From positions 310,001 through 374,000 of the forward strand of contig NZ_JBBAXC010000001.1 of NCBI RefSeq assembly GCF_037120725.1: DNA of 64,000 bases. Direction: 5' to 3'. Every line of letters begins with the position of its first letter. Position 1 is the first letter of the stretch. This DNA comes from Bacillus spongiae. Its GTDB lineage: Bacteria > Bacillota > Bacilli > Bacillales > Bacillaceae_K. The notes beneath the pieces are model-generated. The model made no database searches, was not told the DNA's origin, and saw only the letters and a list, made by a program, of their open reading frames with translations. Positions 1 through 11,708 of this stretch are shown piece by piece. The position numbers and the translations under genes are program-made.

Positions 1-122
1 TGTTTAGCTTCGACCATTCTCCTAATAATTCTTCCCTCTCCGACAAGGTGCTTTTGTCCAATAATATCTTCGATGGTTTTTGGTCTTAGACGAAAAGCTA
101 GTGGTTTAATACTCAACATCAT
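1..122 (-). CDS. rarA: RarA/MgsA AAA+ ATPase, N-terminal fragment
   Basis: Only the first 40 or so codons lie in the window; the gene runs off the left edge. The reverse strand reads M(M)LSIKPLAFRLRPKTIEDI, then GQKHLVGEG, the conserved start of the replication-associated recombination protein A family. These proteins act at stalled replication forks. Two consecutive ATG codons (122-120 and 119-117) follow a GGAGAG ribosome-binding site; the second has the better spacing. It is divergent from cymR, the order I know from B. subtilis (yrvN/cymR). The Walker motifs are outside the window, so the call rests on about 40 residues. Confidence 0.82.
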   Translation of the reverse strand, partial: MMLSIKPLAFRLRPKTIEDIIGQKHLVGEGRIIRRMVEAK

Positions 123-197
123 CTCTCCAAACTTACGTTCTATCTTTTTCTACTAATGTAACACATCGGCTTGAAAAATGCATATTAGCCAAAAAAT

Positions 198-207
198 GTG
201 CTATAAT
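198..207 (+). promoter_or_regulatory. Extended -10 promoter, probably for cymR-yrvO-mnmA
   Basis: A TGC-TATAAT sequence (TATAAT at 202-207) is a consensus extended -10 element. The -35 region at 179-184 (TGCATA) is poor, as is common with extended -10 promoters. It would give a leader of about 115 nt before cymR. No other promoter is evident in the gap. Confidence 0.45.
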
Positions 208-240
208 GCTATATTGATTATTGATTAAATACAAGGATGA

Positions 241-283
241 AGCTTCTCGATAACCAAAGTGAGTCTACGGTGAGAGAGGGGCT
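241..283 (+). other. Candidate structured 5' leader of cymR
   Basis: AGCTTCTC (241-248) can pair along its full length with GAGGGGCT (276-283), allowing G-U pairs. An inner ACC/GGT pairing is also possible. It lies in the presumed cymR leader and is not followed by a U-run, so it is not a plain terminator. I do not recognise it as a known riboswitch. Confidence 0.3.
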
Positions 284-329
284 ATTTAAAATATATGAAT
301 GGAATTTAGAATAAACAGGGGTGTCCAAT

Positions 330-749
330 TTGAAGATTTCCACGAAAGGCCGATATGGCTTAACGATTATGATTGAACTTGCCAAACGCCACGGTGAGGG
401 TCCAACCTCATTGAAAACGATCGCTCAAACTCATGACTTATCAGAGCATTATTTGGAACAATTGATAGCTCCTTTACGAAATGCAGGATTAGTTAAAAGT
501 ATTCGAGGTGCATACGGTGGATACATTTTAGCAAAAGAACCATCAAGTATTACATCTGGTGACATTATTCGCGTGTTGGAAGGGCCCATTAGCCCTGTTG
601 AGGGAATTGAGGAGGAGGAACCAGCGAAACGAGAGCTGTGGATGCGAATTCGTGATGCAGTTAAAGCGGTTTTAGACAATACGACAATTGAAGACCTCGC
701 CGGTTATACCGATGAAGATGAATCGGACGGATATATGTTTTATATATAA
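330..749 (+). CDS. cymR: CymR, Rrf2-family master regulator of cysteine metabolism
   Basis: Predicted 139-residue Rrf2-type winged-helix repressor. It begins MKISTKGRYGLTIMIELA, with the DLSEHYLEQL recognition region and the GLVKSIRGAYGGY wing near residues 50-65; it matches the B. subtilis CymR I know nearly end to end. In B. subtilis CymR represses sulfur genes together with CysK, which senses O-acetylserine. The start is TTG at 330: an AGGGGTG ribosome-binding site sits about 6 nt upstream, and an upstream in-frame GTG at 321 would lie inside that site. It is 17 nt ahead of yrvO and probably cotranscribed. A likely target, the yrrT-mccB operon, is also in this window. Confidence 0.93.
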   Translation: MKISTKGRYGLTIMIELAKRHGEGPTSLKTIAQTHDLSEHYLEQLIAPLRNAGLVKSIRGAYGGYILAKEPSSITSGDIIRVLEGPISPVEGIEEEEPAKRELWMRIRDAVKAVLDNTTIEDLAGYTDEDESDGYMFYI

Positions 750-766
750 TACAGGAGTGAATTTGA

Positions 767-3045
<2,279 letters not shown>

Positions 3046-3054
3046 TAACCATTG

Positions 3055-3086
3055 CCTCAGCTCTACAAAAGAGCTGGGGCTTTTTT
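3055..3086 (+). terminator. Intrinsic terminator after mnmA
   Basis: CCTCAGCTCT (3055-3064) pairs with AGAGCTGGGG (3070-3079, one G-U), followed by TTTTTT. It ends the cymR-yrvO-mnmA unit. Confidence 0.9.
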
Positions 3087-3146
3087 GTAAGAGAGAATAA
3101 CGAATAAAAGATGTATCATCTAATGAAGCATCTTTACCGAATATGC

Positions 3147-3152
3147 TATACT
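3147..3152 (+). promoter_or_regulatory. Extended -10 for yrrB-recD2
   Basis: TGC-TATACT is an extended -10 element about 30 nt ahead of the yrrB start. No convincing -35 is seen. It lies just downstream of the mnmA terminator, so a fresh promoter is expected here. Confidence 0.4.
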
Positions 3153-3181
3153 GCAAATAGAAAAATAATGAGGTGGACAAA

Positions 3182-3847
3182 ATGGATCGTAACCAACAAG
3201 GAATTCAAGCATTACAAGCGGGGAAATATGAAGAGGCAATTCGACTTTTTTCAGAAGAAATCGAGGAAAACCCAAAGGATGCAGTAGCCTATATTAATTT
3301 TGGGAATGTACTTGCTCATGTGGGAGAAGAAGAGAGAGCCCAACGTTTTTTCTTAAAGGCAATTGAACTGGATAAAGGTGCTGCCACTGCTTTTTATGGG
3401 TTAGGAAATTTATTTTTTAATGGTGAACAATTTAACGAGGCTAAAACTAATTTTGAAAAAGCTATTTCGCTAGGGCTAAACACAGGAGATGTATTTTTTA
3501 TGCTAGGTCTATCGCTTATGCATTTGGAACAGCCTAAGCTAGCACTCCCTTACTTACAGCGCAGCGTAGAATTAAATAAAGAGGATATTGAAGCTAGATT
3601 TCAGTTTGGTCTTTGTCTTGCTCAATTAGAAATGCTAGAAGAAGCCGTGAAGCAATTCCAATTAATTATTGAAAAAGACAATCAACATGCGGATGCCTTG
3701 TATAATCTTGGTGTGGCTTATGCTGGTCACTATGAGGATCCCAAAGTGGCCCTTTCTTATTTCAATCGAGCATTACAAGCTCAAGATGATCATATGCTAG
3801 CGGGTTATGGTAAAAAGATGATGGAAAAAGTATTAAATGAACATTAA
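3182..3847 (+). CDS. yrrB: Tetratricopeptide-repeat protein (YrrB type)
   Basis: 221-residue protein made almost entirely of 34-residue TPR units. Recurrent pieces include GKYEEAIRLFSEEIE, AYINFGNVLAHVGE, ATAFYGLGNLFF, DVFFMLGLSL and HADALYNLGVAYA. It should be a soluble cytoplasmic scaffold for protein-protein contacts; the partner cannot be read from sequence. ATG 3182 follows GAGGTGG, which argues against the in-frame GTG at 3173. It precedes recD2 by 25 nt, as in B. subtilis yrrB-recD2, so the pair is probably cotranscribed. Confidence 0.88.
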   Translation: MDRNQQGIQALQAGKYEEAIRLFSEEIEENPKDAVAYINFGNVLAHVGEEERAQRFFLKAIELDKGAATAFYGLGNLFFNGEQFNEAKTNFEKAISLGLNTGDVFFMLGLSLMHLEQPKLALPYLQRSVELNKEDIEARFQFGLCLAQLEMLEEAVKQFQLIIEKDNQHADALYNLGVAYAGHYEDPKVALSYFNRALQAQDDHMLAGYGKKMMEKVLNEH

Positions 3848-3872
3848 TCTAAAATGAGAAGGGATGCTTTTT

Positions 3873-6257
3873 ATGGATGAACAAGATGCTATGGATTTGT
3901 TTAAAGAACAAGATCCGTTTATAAGAGGAAGACATCTTGTCACTGTCTTTCATAATGAGCAAAATCTTTACTCTGTTATTCGAATTCGAGTGGATGAAAC
4001 GAACTGCAACTATGAGGATAAAGAAGCGGTTGTGACGGGCTATTTCCCTCAAATTCATGAGCAAGAGACGTATACATTTTACGGGAATTTTCAAGAGCAC
4101 CCGAAGTTTGGCTTACAATTTCAAGCGAAACAATTCCAGAAAGAAATTCCACAGTCAAAGCAAGGGATTGTGCAATATTTATCGAGTGATTTATTTAATG
4201 GAATTGGCAAAAAGACTGCTGAAAGGATTGTCGAACATCTTGGAGAGCAAGCAATCAGCAAAATTATTGAAGACCCTACTTCTTTAGACAGTGTTGCTAG
4301 ACTTTCTAAGGAAAAAGCAAAAGAGATTTATAAGACACTTATGGAGCACCAAGGGCTAGAGCAGATTATGATCAAACTTAACCAAGTTGGATTTGGTCCA
4401 CAATTGAGTATGAAGATTTATCAACAATACAAGGATCAATCTTTGGACATTTTACAAAAAAATCCGTATCAACTTGTATCCGATATTGAAGGAATCGGAT
4501 TTGGTCGCGCTGATGAGCTAGGGGCAAAGCTAGGGATTGTTGGTCATCATCCTGATCGAATTAAGGCTGGTATCTTATATACTCTCGAACAAGACTGCCT
4601 AAGTGAAGGGCATGTGTTTTTAGATGGGGAATTCTTATTAGAAGATGTTAAAAAGTTACTTCAGCATAATAAACGAGAGCAAATAGAATACGAAAAAATT
4701 GCAACGGAGTTAGTTCATTTAAGTGAAGAAGGTAAAATTATCTTTGATGAGAACAAGCGAATTTATATGCCGTCACTCCATTTTGCTGAAAAAGGAATAT
4801 CAACAAATTTAAAAAGGATATTGGCCCAGAGTGAATATGAGCATCAGTTTCCAGAGTCAGAGTTTTTACTAAGTTTAGGTAATCTGGAGGAGAGACTTCA
4901 TGTCCAGTATGCTTCTTCACAAAGGGAAGCGATTCGAACGGCTTTAATGTCACCGATGCTGTTATTAACAGGGGGACCGGGAACGGGGAAAACAACGGTC
5001 ATTAAAGGCATTGTCGAATTATATGCCGACCTTCATGGCTGCTCGCTTGATCCGAAGGAGTATAAGGATGAGCCTTTTCCTATTTTACTCGCTGCTCCAA
5101 CCGGAAGAGCGGCAAAACGAATGTCTGAATCAACAGGGCTACCTGCTATGACAATTCACCGGTTATTAGGTTGGAACGGGCAAAAAAGTTTTGATAATGA
5201 TGAAGATTCTCAAGTTGAGGGAAAGCTGTTGATTGTTGATGAAGTATCAATGGTCGATACATGGCTTGCACATCAGTTGCTAAAAGCGCTGCCTGAGAAC
5301 ATTCAGGTAATATTTGTTGGTGATGAAGATCAATTGCCTTCTGTAGGCCCTGGTCAAGTATTAAAAGATTTATTGCAGTCACAGGTTATTCCAACGGTAA
5401 GGCTTACAGATATTTATCGACAAGCTGAGGGTTCTTCTATTATCGAGTTGGCACATGAAATAAAAACAGGACGGTTACCAGCTAACATTCGCACTCAACA
5501 AAAGGATCGGTCATTTATAATGTGTAAGCCATCTCAAATTAAAGAAGCCATTGAAAAAGTTGTGATAAATGCGAAAAGAAAGGGCTATAAGGCAAAAGAC
5601 ATACAAGTGTTAGCTCCGATGTATCGAGGGCCGGCTGGCATTGATGTGCTGAATGACACGTTACAACAAATTTTTAATAGCAATGATGATAAGTCACGTA
5701 AAGAAATACAATATGGGGATGTCGCATATCGAATTGGTGATAAAGTTCTTCAACTTGTAAATCAACCAGAATCTGGTGTTTTTAATGGAGATATAGGTGA
5801 AATAGTCTCTATTTTTTACAGTAAAGAAAATACAGAAAAACAAGATATGGTGATTGTTTCTTATGAAGGAAACGAGGTTACTTACACAAAGCAGGATTTG
5901 AACCAAATCACATTGGCCTATTGCTGTTCAATACATAAATCCCAAGGAAGTGAGTTTCCAATTGTAATCTTGCCAATCGTAAAAAGTTACTATCGTATGC
6001 TTCGGAGAAATTTAATCTATACAGCGATTACTAGAAGTAAAAGCTTCCTCATTTTATGTGGTGAAGAAGAAGCTCTCCAAATGGGAGTGAACCGTGAAGA
6101 TGATACGAGACGTCAAACAACGCTTTATGAACGATTAGTTACTGAAGAAAGTATCGTAACGGAAGACAATAAAGAGCTTATATTATCAGAAGCCAATATC
6201 GATAAAGTCAATCCAATGATTGGAATGGAAAACCTTACTCCTTATGATTTTGTGTAA
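3873..6257 (+). CDS. recD2: RecD2-type DNA helicase (RecD/TraA family, SF1B)
   Basis: 794-residue helicase. It has an N-terminal OB-like domain and helix-hairpin-helix motifs (GIGKKTAERIVEHLG, DIEGIGFGRADELG). The helicase core has Walker A GGPGTGKTT at 367-375, Walker B LLIVDEVSM, VFVGDEDQLPSVGPG and DIYRQAEGSS, and the C-terminal YCCSIHKSQGSEFP and YTAITRSK motifs. RecD2 is the RecBC-independent 5'-3' helicase implicated in replication-fork maintenance in Gram-positives. ATG 3873 follows AGAAGGG with 9-nt spacing; an upstream in-frame ATG at 3864 overlaps that site. It lies downstream of yrrB. Confidence 0.95.
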   Translation: MDEQDAMDLFKEQDPFIRGRHLVTVFHNEQNLYSVIRIRVDETNCNYEDKEAVVTGYFPQIHEQETYTFYGNFQEHPKFGLQFQAKQFQKEIPQSKQGIVQYLSSDLFNGIGKKTAERIVEHLGEQAISKIIEDPTSLDSVARLSKEKAKEIYKTLMEHQGLEQIMIKLNQVGFGPQLSMKIYQQYKDQSLDILQKNPYQLVSDIEGIGFGRADELGAKLGIVGHHPDRIKAGILYTLEQDCLSEGHVFLDGEFLLEDVKKLLQHNKREQIEYEKIATELVHLSEEGKIIFDENKRIYMPSLHFAEKGISTNLKRILAQSEYEHQFPESEFLLSLGNLEERLHVQYASSQREAIRTALMSPMLLLTGGPGTGKTTVIKGIVELYADLHGCSLDPKEYKDEPFPILLAAPTGRAAKRMSESTGLPAMTIHRLLGWNGQKSFDNDEDSQVEGKLLIVDEVSMVDTWLAHQLLKALPENIQVIFVGDEDQLPSVGPGQVLKDLLQSQVIPTVRLTDIYRQAEGSSIIELAHEIKTGRLPANIRTQQKDRSFIMCKPSQIKEAIEKVVINAKRKGYKAKDIQVLAPMYRGPAGIDVLNDTLQQIFNSNDDKSRKEIQYGDVAYRIGDKVLQLVNQPESGVFNGDIGEIVSIFYSKENTEKQDMVIVSYEGNEVTYTKQDLNQITLAYCCSIHKSQGSEFPIVILPIVKSYYRMLRRNLIYTAITRSKSFLILCGEEEALQMGVNREDDTRRQTTLYERLVTEESIVTEDNKELILSEANIDKVNPMIGMENLTPYDFV

Positions 6258-6277
6258 AGTAGAAACACTAAGGAATG

Positions 6278-6305
6278 TTACAAAGGTTAAAAGATTTTTT
6301 GTAAC
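6278..6305 (+). repeat. 8-bp inverted repeat after recD2
   Basis: GTTACAAA (6278-6285) and TTTGTAAC (6298-6305) are perfect inverted copies around a 12-nt loop. There is no downstream U-run, so a terminator role for recD2 is uncertain. Confidence 0.3.
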
Positions 6306-6428
6306 GGACCTATTCTACAGATTGCTTACTTGCAGTATAAGATCGGACGTATTTGGGCACACTCAAAACAAATAAAGTGATTTCTTTCTTTTATAAAGGA
6401 AGGAAAAGTGATACGTGAGGTGCAGAAG

Positions 6429-6614
6429 GTGAAATGTCCGAACTGTTCAAGTAAAGATATCGGGAAAATAGGAATTAACCAGTATTACTGCTGGGGATGT
6501 TTTATTGAGCTTTCCATTGCTGAAGATATATTGCATACACATCAAGTAGAAGAAGATGGAACGTTAAGCTCATTAGATGATTTATTCGATGAGGAAGAGC
6601 GTCGACTAAGCTAA
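6429..6614 (+). CDS. Small CxxC zinc-ribbon-like protein
   Basis: 61-residue protein that begins VKCPNCSSKDIGKI and continues YYCWGCF. The two CxxC pairs about 20 residues apart suggest a zinc ribbon; the rest is acidic (DDLFDEEERRL). GTG 6429 is preferred because GAGGTG lies exactly 6 nt upstream and the protein then starts at the first CxxC; in-frame GTGs at 6408 and 6420 are alternatives. I recall a similar small protein at this place in Bacillus genomes but not a function. It precedes the YrzQ-like gene by 17 nt, so the two are probably coexpressed. Confidence 0.7.
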   Translation: MKCPNCSSKDIGKIGINQYYCWGCFIELSIAEDILHTHQVEEDGTLSSLDDLFDEEERRLS

Positions 6615-6631
6615 TGTGAGGTGCTTTCAAG

Positions 6632-6751
6632 ATGAATAGACGACTATCGACTTTATTGGGCTTTGGTGCAGGTGTTGCTGCTTCTTTAGGTGGACGTAAC
6701 CAAAAACAATGGAAGCGGATGAGGAAAAGAATGAAAAAAGTATTTAAGTAA
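6632..6751 (+). CDS. YrzQ-like (DUF3918-type) micro-protein
   Basis: 39-codon ORF: MNRRLSTLLGFGAGVAASLG followed by a strongly basic tail (KQWKRMRKRMKKVFK). A GAGGTG site lies 9 nt upstream. The short glycine/alanine-rich hydrophobic segment with a basic C-terminus resembles the DUF3918/YrzQ family. The family assignment is from memory and the function is unknown. It sits directly in front of a strong terminator, so it closes a two-gene unit with the zinc-ribbon gene. Confidence 0.65.
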   Translation: MNRRLSTLLGFGAGVAASLGGRNQKQWKRMRKRMKKVFK

Positions 6752-6762
6752 CGAAGAAGTAA

Positions 6763-6796
6763 AAAAAGGATGGCCATCAGCCATCCTTTTTGTTTT
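6763..6796 (+). terminator. Intrinsic terminator
   Basis: AAAAAGGATGGC, loop CATCA, GCCATCCTTTTT followed by GTTTTG. It has a perfect 12-bp stem with A- and T-tracts. Confidence 0.88.
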
Positions 6797-6883
6797 GTTA
6801 AAAAGTTCTTAGCCTTCATTTATTGTGGAAATTGCATATTTTTTTATATGTTATTGGAAGAATAAACAGAAGGAGGAATGATG

Positions 6884-7945
6884 ATGGAGAGAAATATATA
6901 TGTAAAATGGATTTATCGTCTATCACTCGGCTTATTGATTCTGCTTTTTTTGTATATTTTTTATTTATTAGCTCCAGTTTGGAAACCCCTACTGAAACTT
7001 GTGTTTCTCTCACTTTCTCCTTTTATAATAGGAGGGTTTATTACCTATTTACTACATCCAGTTGTCGAAAGGCTGCATAGAGCAGGAATCCCTAGAATTT
7101 CGGCTATCATCATCATTTATGTTTTCTTTTTTGGTGGTGTAGGGTATGGAATATATAAAGGCTTTCCAATGTTAGTCGAGCAATTAAGACAGTTATCCGT
7201 TCATGCACCAGATTATGCGAATGAATATAAATCGTGGCTTACATTGATTCAAAAAGAAACATCAACATGGCCTGACGGGCTACAACACCAACTTGAAGAT
7301 CGAATACACGCATTAGAATCGTGGGCCAACGGCCTTGTTGAGAATATATTAACAATGCTGTTAAAATTGATGAATAACTTGTTTATTATCGTGATTATCC
7401 CTTTTGTATCGTTTTATTTACTTAAAGATATTGCCAAAGTTAAAAAAATGGCCTTATCGCTAACCCCATCTAAATGGAGACGAAAAGCTACCTCGTTTAT
7501 GAAAGATATTGATGCTTCATTAGGTGGGTATATTCGGGGGCAACTTCTTGTTTGTTTTGTCATTGGAGTGCTGTCATTCCTTGCATTTTGGATGATTAAA
7601 CTTCATTATCCTTTAATTTTAAGTATATTTGTCGGCTTCACAAATATCATCCCTTATTTTGGTCCAATTGTAGGTGCAGTTCCTGCTTTAATTATTGCTA
7701 GTACGATTTCAGTGAAAATGATGTTTTACGTTATTCTCATTATTATTCTCCTTCAGTTTTTAGAAGGAAATATTCTTTCTCCATTTATTGTGGGAAAAAG
7801 CCTTCATATGCACCCGCTTTTTATTATGGGAGCCTTAATTATAGGAGGTGAAGTAGCTGGAGTAATCGGCTTAATTGTCGCTGTTCCCTTCTTCGCCATT
7901 GTCAAAACAGCTCTATTGCATGGGAAAAACCACTTTATTCCTTAG
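6884..7945 (+). CDS. yrrI: AI-2E/PerM-family transporter (YrrI type)
   Basis: About 353 residues with roughly seven or eight hydrophobic segments. A first pair is at about residues 5-50, there is a long soluble stretch near 90-150, and the remaining segments end in PFFAIVKTAL. The FVGFTNIIPYFGPIVGAVPA signature near residue 245 marks the AI-2E exporter (UPF0118/PerM) family of membrane permeases. The substrate cannot be inferred; some relatives are Na+/H+ antiporters, others export AI-2. Three ATGs in a row follow AGGAGG; ATG 6884 has the best spacing (7 nt). It is a stand-alone gene before alaS, as in B. subtilis. Confidence 0.85.
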   Translation: MERNIYVKWIYRLSLGLLILLFLYIFYLLAPVWKPLLKLVFLSLSPFIIGGFITYLLHPVVERLHRAGIPRISAIIIIYVFFFGGVGYGIYKGFPMLVEQLRQLSVHAPDYANEYKSWLTLIQKETSTWPDGLQHQLEDRIHALESWANGLVENILTMLLKLMNNLFIIVIIPFVSFYLLKDIAKVKKMALSLTPSKWRRKATSFMKDIDASLGGYIRGQLLVCFVIGVLSFLAFWMIKLHYPLILSIFVGFTNIIPYFGPIVGAVPALIIASTISVKMMFYVILIIILLQFLEGNILSPFIVGKSLHMHPLFIMGALIIGGEVAGVIGLIVAVPFFAIVKTALLHGKNHFIP

Positions 7946-8034
7946 ATGCTCGTTCCTAGTTTGACAAATACGAAAGATGTTTTTATAATTCGACATATAC
8001 AGTACATAAAAAGAAACGAAGAAGGATTCAGTAT

Positions 8035-8265
8035 GTTATAGTCCATCTGAGTGCAGAAGCACGTAAGAGAGGAATCTCATTCGCTGAGAGAGATTCTAGG
8101 TGAAGGATAACAGAACGCTCATCCTGAGTGCAGTTAAAGTCTGCCGTTTGCCGCGTTAAGGTGTAAAGTGACAGCCGTAGGTTTTAGGTTAGGCTGTAAC
8201 CAGGGTGGTACCGCGAGCAGCTCTCGTCCCTGTATGGGGATGAGGGCTATTTGTGTTTTCTTCTA
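8035..8265 (+). ncRNA. T-box leader controlling alaS
   Basis: A leader of more than 200 nt precedes alaS. It carries the T-box core AACCAGGGTGGTACCGCG at 8198-8215. The UGGU within it (8206-8209) is complementary to an ACCA acceptor end, which fits the A73 discriminator of tRNA-Ala. A terminator stem follows (GCTCTCGTCCC with GGGATGAGGGC, about 8219-8249, then a T-rich tract). The likely Ala specifier is GCT at 8117-8119 within GAACGCTCA; that position is inferred. Uncharged tRNA-Ala should stabilise the antiterminator and switch alaS on. Confidence 0.93.
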
Positions 8266-8299
8266 AGTTTCAGACTATAGTAATAGGAGGAGTAAGCTG

Positions 8300-10933
8300 A
8301 TGAAGAAACTAACAGGCGCAGAAATTCGTCAAATGTATTTAGATTTTTTCCAGGAAAAAGGCCATAAGGTCGAAGCAAGTGCATCACTTGTGCCGCACGA
8401 TGACCCATCTTTACTCTGGATTAATTCAGGTGTAGCGACGTTAAAGAAATATTTTGACGGGCGAGTTGTTCCAGATAATCCGAAAATTGTGAATGCTCAA
8501 AAGTCCATTCGCACGAATGATATTGAGAATGTTGGAATTACGACTCGACACCACACATTCTTTGAAATGCTAGGGAACTTTTCAATCGGTGACTATTTTA
8601 AAAAGGAAGCAATTCACTGGGCATGGGAGTTTTTAACGAGTGAAAAATGGATTCAATTCGACCCAGAAAAACTGTCAGTCACCATTCATCCTGAAGATGA
8701 AGAGGCACTTAAAATTTGGCGTGATGAAATAGGGCTACCAGAGAAGCAAATTATTCCGATGGAAGGAAACTATTGGGATATTGGGGAAGGGCCGAGTGGA
8801 CCAAATACGGAAATTTTTTATGATAGAGGACCAGACTATGGAAACGATGAAAATGATCCGGAACTATTTCCTGGTGGAGAAAATGATCGTTACTTAGAGG
8901 TATGGAATTTAGTATTTTCTCAATTTAATCATAATCCTGACGGTACTTATTCCCCTCTTCCAAAGAAAAACATTGATACTGGGATGGGCCTTGAACGCAT
9001 GGCATGTGTTATTCAAGAGGTTCCGACTAACTTTGATACGGATTTATTTATGCCAATTATTTCTGCTACTGAAAAGATTGCAGGTGTAAGTTATTCAACA
9101 GACGGCGAGTTTAACAGTGCATTTAAGGTCATTGCTGATCATATCCGAACAGTGGCGTTTGCCGTGGGTGACGGTGCATTACCTTCAAATGAAGGACGTG
9201 GATATGTTCTTCGTCGCCTCCTGCGAAGAGCAGTTCGTTTCGCAAAACAAATTAACATCCACCGTCCGTTTATGTTCGAACTGGTGCCTGTCGTAGCAGA
9301 CATTATGGTCGATTATTATCCAGAAGTGAAAGAGAAAGTCGACTTTATTCAAAAAGTCGTAAAGAATGAAGAAGAACGTTTTCATGAAACATTAAATGAG
9401 GGCCTATCAATTCTATCGAATATGATGAAAATAGCTAAAGAAGCAGGGGAAAAATCGTTATCTGGTAAGGATGTATTTCGCCTTTATGATACGTACGGAT
9501 TTCCAGTCGAGTTAACCGAAGAGTATGCAGGTGAGGAAGGCTTGGCATTGGACCATGAAGGTTTTGAGGCAGAGATGGAGCAACAGCGTAACCGAGCTCG
9601 TTCAGCCCGACAAGGGAATGGATCAATGCAAGTACAAGGTGGAGTATTAGGTGATATTACAGTCGAAAGTACATTTGTTGGTTATGATACGCTCTCTACA
9701 ACAAGTCAAGTTGCAACCTTGATTGAAGAAGATTCTTTTACAAAGACTGTATTTGAAGGCCAAGAGGTTCAATTAGTATTAACTCACACTCCGTTTTATG
9801 CCGAGAGCGGTGGACAAATAGCAGATAAAGGGATTATTACTGGTCCAAGTGGAAAAGCAGAAGTCCTGGATGTAAAGAAGGCGCCAAATGGACAAAATCT
9901 TCACAGAATCAAAATAATAGAAGGCACCCTCAACTTAGGTGATAAAGTCGAAGCCATTGTAAATGTTGAATTACGTCAAGATATCATCAAGAACCATACA
10001 GCGACGCATTTACTACATCGGGCTTTAAAAGACGTCTTAGGAGATCATGTAAACCAAGCTGGATCCCTAGTTCAAGCAGAACGACTGCGTTTTGATTTTT
10101 CTCATTTTGGACAGGTTACGGCAGAAGAATTAGAACAAATTGAACACATCGTAAACGAGGAAATATGGAAAGCTATATCTGTGTCTATTGAAACAAAACC
10201 TTTAGAAGAAGCGAAAAAAATGGGGGCAATGGCACTTTTTGGTGAGAAGTATGGAAATGAAGTTCGGGTTGTGTCAATTGGTGATTTTAGTATTGAGCTA
10301 TGTGGTGGTTGCCATGTTTCGAATACTTCTTCGATTGGACTTTTTAAGATTGTATCTGAAAGCGGTATAGGTGCTGGTACGAGAAGAATTGAAGCAGTGT
10401 CAGGGAAGGCTGCTTACAGCCTTTTAAACGAACAAGTAGAGCTTTTAACACAAGCAGCATCGAAATTAAAAACGAAGCCGGATAATATCCTTTCTAGGGT
10501 GGACTCTTTATTGGTAGAAATGAAAGAGTTGCAACGGGACAATGATTCATTGTCGGCAAAACTTTCTAATATTGAAGCTGGCAATTTAACAGACACAATT
10601 AAAGAGGTAGATGGAATACCGACCCTTGTTGCTAACGTACAAGCATCAGACATGAATGCCCTTCGCACAATGGCAGATGAACTTAAGCAAAAAGTCCCAT
10701 CAGGTATTATCGTGTTAGGTTCTCCACAAGGTGAAAAAGTGAACATCATTGCAGTGGTGTCAAAAGATTTAGTTGAAAAGGGATACCATGCCGGAAAACT
10801 AGTAAAAGAAGTTGCATCACGTTGTGGTGGAGGTGGCGGTGGACGCCCAGATATGGCACAAGCAGGAGGTAAGAATCCACAACAATTGGATAGCGCACTT
10901 TCTTTTGTAGAAGAATGGGTGAAATCCGTTTAA
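8300..10933 (+). CDS. alaS: Alanine--tRNA ligase
   Basis: 877-residue class II synthetase, normal full length. The catalytic core runs from the start ([14 protein letters not shown]) through RTNDIENVG and [14 protein letters not shown]. The editing domain has the zinc-binding HTATH (566-570) and CGGCH (668-672) motifs. The C-terminal C-Ala domain contains [24 protein letters not shown] precedes ATG 8300. Expression is governed by the T-box leader directly upstream. It is followed, after a 75-nt gap, by the yrzL-ruvX-yrzB group. Confidence 0.98.
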   Translation: MKKLTGAEIRQMYLDFFQEKGHKVEASASLVPHDDPSLLWINSGVATLKKYFDGRVVPDNPKIVNAQKSIRTNDIENVGITTRHHTFFEMLGNFSIGDYFKKEAIHWAWEFLTSEKWIQFDPEKLSVTIHPEDEEALKIWRDEIGLPEKQIIPMEGNYWDIGEGPSGPNTEIFYDRGPDYGNDENDPELFPGGENDRYLEVWNLVFSQFNHNPDGTYSPLPKKNIDTGMGLERMACVIQEVPTNFDTDLFMPIISATEKIAGVSYSTDGEFNSAFKVIADHIRTVAFAVGDGALPSNEGRGYVLRRLLRRAVRFAKQINIHRPFMFELVPVVADIMVDYYPEVKEKVDFIQKVVKNEEERFHETLNEGLSILSNMMKIAKEAGEKSLSGKDVFRLYDTYGFPVELTEEYAGEEGLALDHEGFEAEMEQQRNRARSARQGNGSMQVQGGVLGDITVESTFVGYDTLSTTSQVATLIEEDSFTKTVFEGQEVQLVLTHTPFYAESGGQIADKGIITGPSGKAEVLDVKKAPNGQNLHRIKIIEGTLNLGDKVEAIVNVELRQDIIKNHTATHLLHRALKDVLGDHVNQAGSLVQAERLRFDFSHFGQVTAEELEQIEHIVNEEIWKAISVSIETKPLEEAKKMGAMALFGEKYGNEVRVVSIGDFSIELCGGCHVSNTSSIGLFKIVSESGIGAGTRRIEAVSGKAAYSLLNEQVELLTQAASKLKTKPDNILSRVDSLLVEMKELQRDNDSLSAKLSNIEAGNLTDTIKEVDGIPTLVANVQASDMNALRTMADELKQKVPSGIIVLGSPQGEKVNIIAVVSKDLVEKGYHAGKLVKEVASRCGGGGGGRPDMAQAGGKNPQQLDSALSFVEEWVKSV

Positions 10934-11008
10934 TTAACTGATAAAGTGGTGTACAATGTAGTAGAACATAAGGAACTAGTAAATTAGGCTAAAGAGGGGT
11001 GCGATTAA

Positions 11009-11266
11009 GTGAGCTCTTTTGATAAAACAATGAGATTCGATTTTTCAGATGAACCATTTGAGCGTGATGTAAAAGAAGTATTGATGCAAGTTCATGGAGC
11101 ATTACAAGAAAAAGGGTATAATCCAATCAATCAAATTGTTGGGTATCTCTTGTCTGGAGATCCAGCCTACATTCCTCGCCATAAGGATGCACGAAATGTC
11201 ATTCGTCGTCTAGAACGAGATGAAATTATTGAAGAATTAGTTAGGTCCTATTTAAAGCAACGCTAA
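11009..11266 (+). CDS. yrzL: IreB-family regulatory phosphoprotein (YrzL)
   Basis: 85-residue acidic protein, [20 protein letters not shown] at the start and [20 protein letters not shown] near the C-terminus. This is the UPF0297/IreB family, whose Enterococcus member is phosphorylated by the PASTA kinase IreK. GTG 11009 follows AGAGGGG. It lies 12 nt ahead of ruvX; the alaS-yrzL-ruvX-yrzB order is strongly conserved in Bacilli. The exact role in this organism is not determinable from sequence. Confidence 0.9.
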   Translation: MSSFDKTMRFDFSDEPFERDVKEVLMQVHGALQEKGYNPINQIVGYLLSGDPAYIPRHKDARNVIRRLERDEIIEELVRSYLKQR

Positions 11267-11278
11267 AGAGGGGTAAAT

Positions 11279-11695
11279 ATGCGAGTAATGGGTTTAGATG
11301 TTGGTTCTAAAACGGTCGGTGTTGCCATCAGTGACGCGCTAGGTTGGACTGCTCAAGGTATTGAAACGATTAAAATTGATGAAGATCGCGGTCAGTTTGG
11401 TTATGACCGTATCGCCCAACTAGTAGAAGAGTATCAAGTCGAAAAAATTGTTATTGGTTTGCCGAAAAATATGAACAATACAATTGGACCTAGGGGCGAG
11501 TCGTCGCAAAAATATGGACACTATCTTGAAAAAAGGCTTAATACGTCGGTTGTTTTTTGGGATGAGCGTTTAACAACGATGGCAGCGGAAAGAATATTAT
11601 TAGATGCAGATGTTAGTCGCAAAAAGCGAAAAAAAGTGATTGATAAAATGGCTGCGGTAATGATTCTGCAAGGGTATTTAGATCGTATAAAATAA
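11279..11695 (+). CDS. ruvX: RuvX/YqgF RNase H-like nuclease
   Basis: 138 residues with the RNase H-like pattern: catalytic aspartate in [16 protein letters not shown], glutamate region [17 protein letters not shown], and DERLTT with a later aspartate. It is annotated as a putative Holliday-junction resolvase; other work on the family links it to pre-16S rRNA 5'-end processing. ATG 11279 follows AGAGGGG. It sits between yrzL and yrzB with short spacings, so it is an operon member. Confidence 0.92.
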   Translation: MRVMGLDVGSKTVGVAISDALGWTAQGIETIKIDEDRGQFGYDRIAQLVEEYQVEKIVIGLPKNMNNTIGPRGESSQKYGHYLEKRLNTSVVFWDERLTTMAAERILLDADVSRKKRKKVIDKMAAVMILQGYLDRIK

Positions 11696-11708
11696 TGAGG
11701 TGAAGAAA

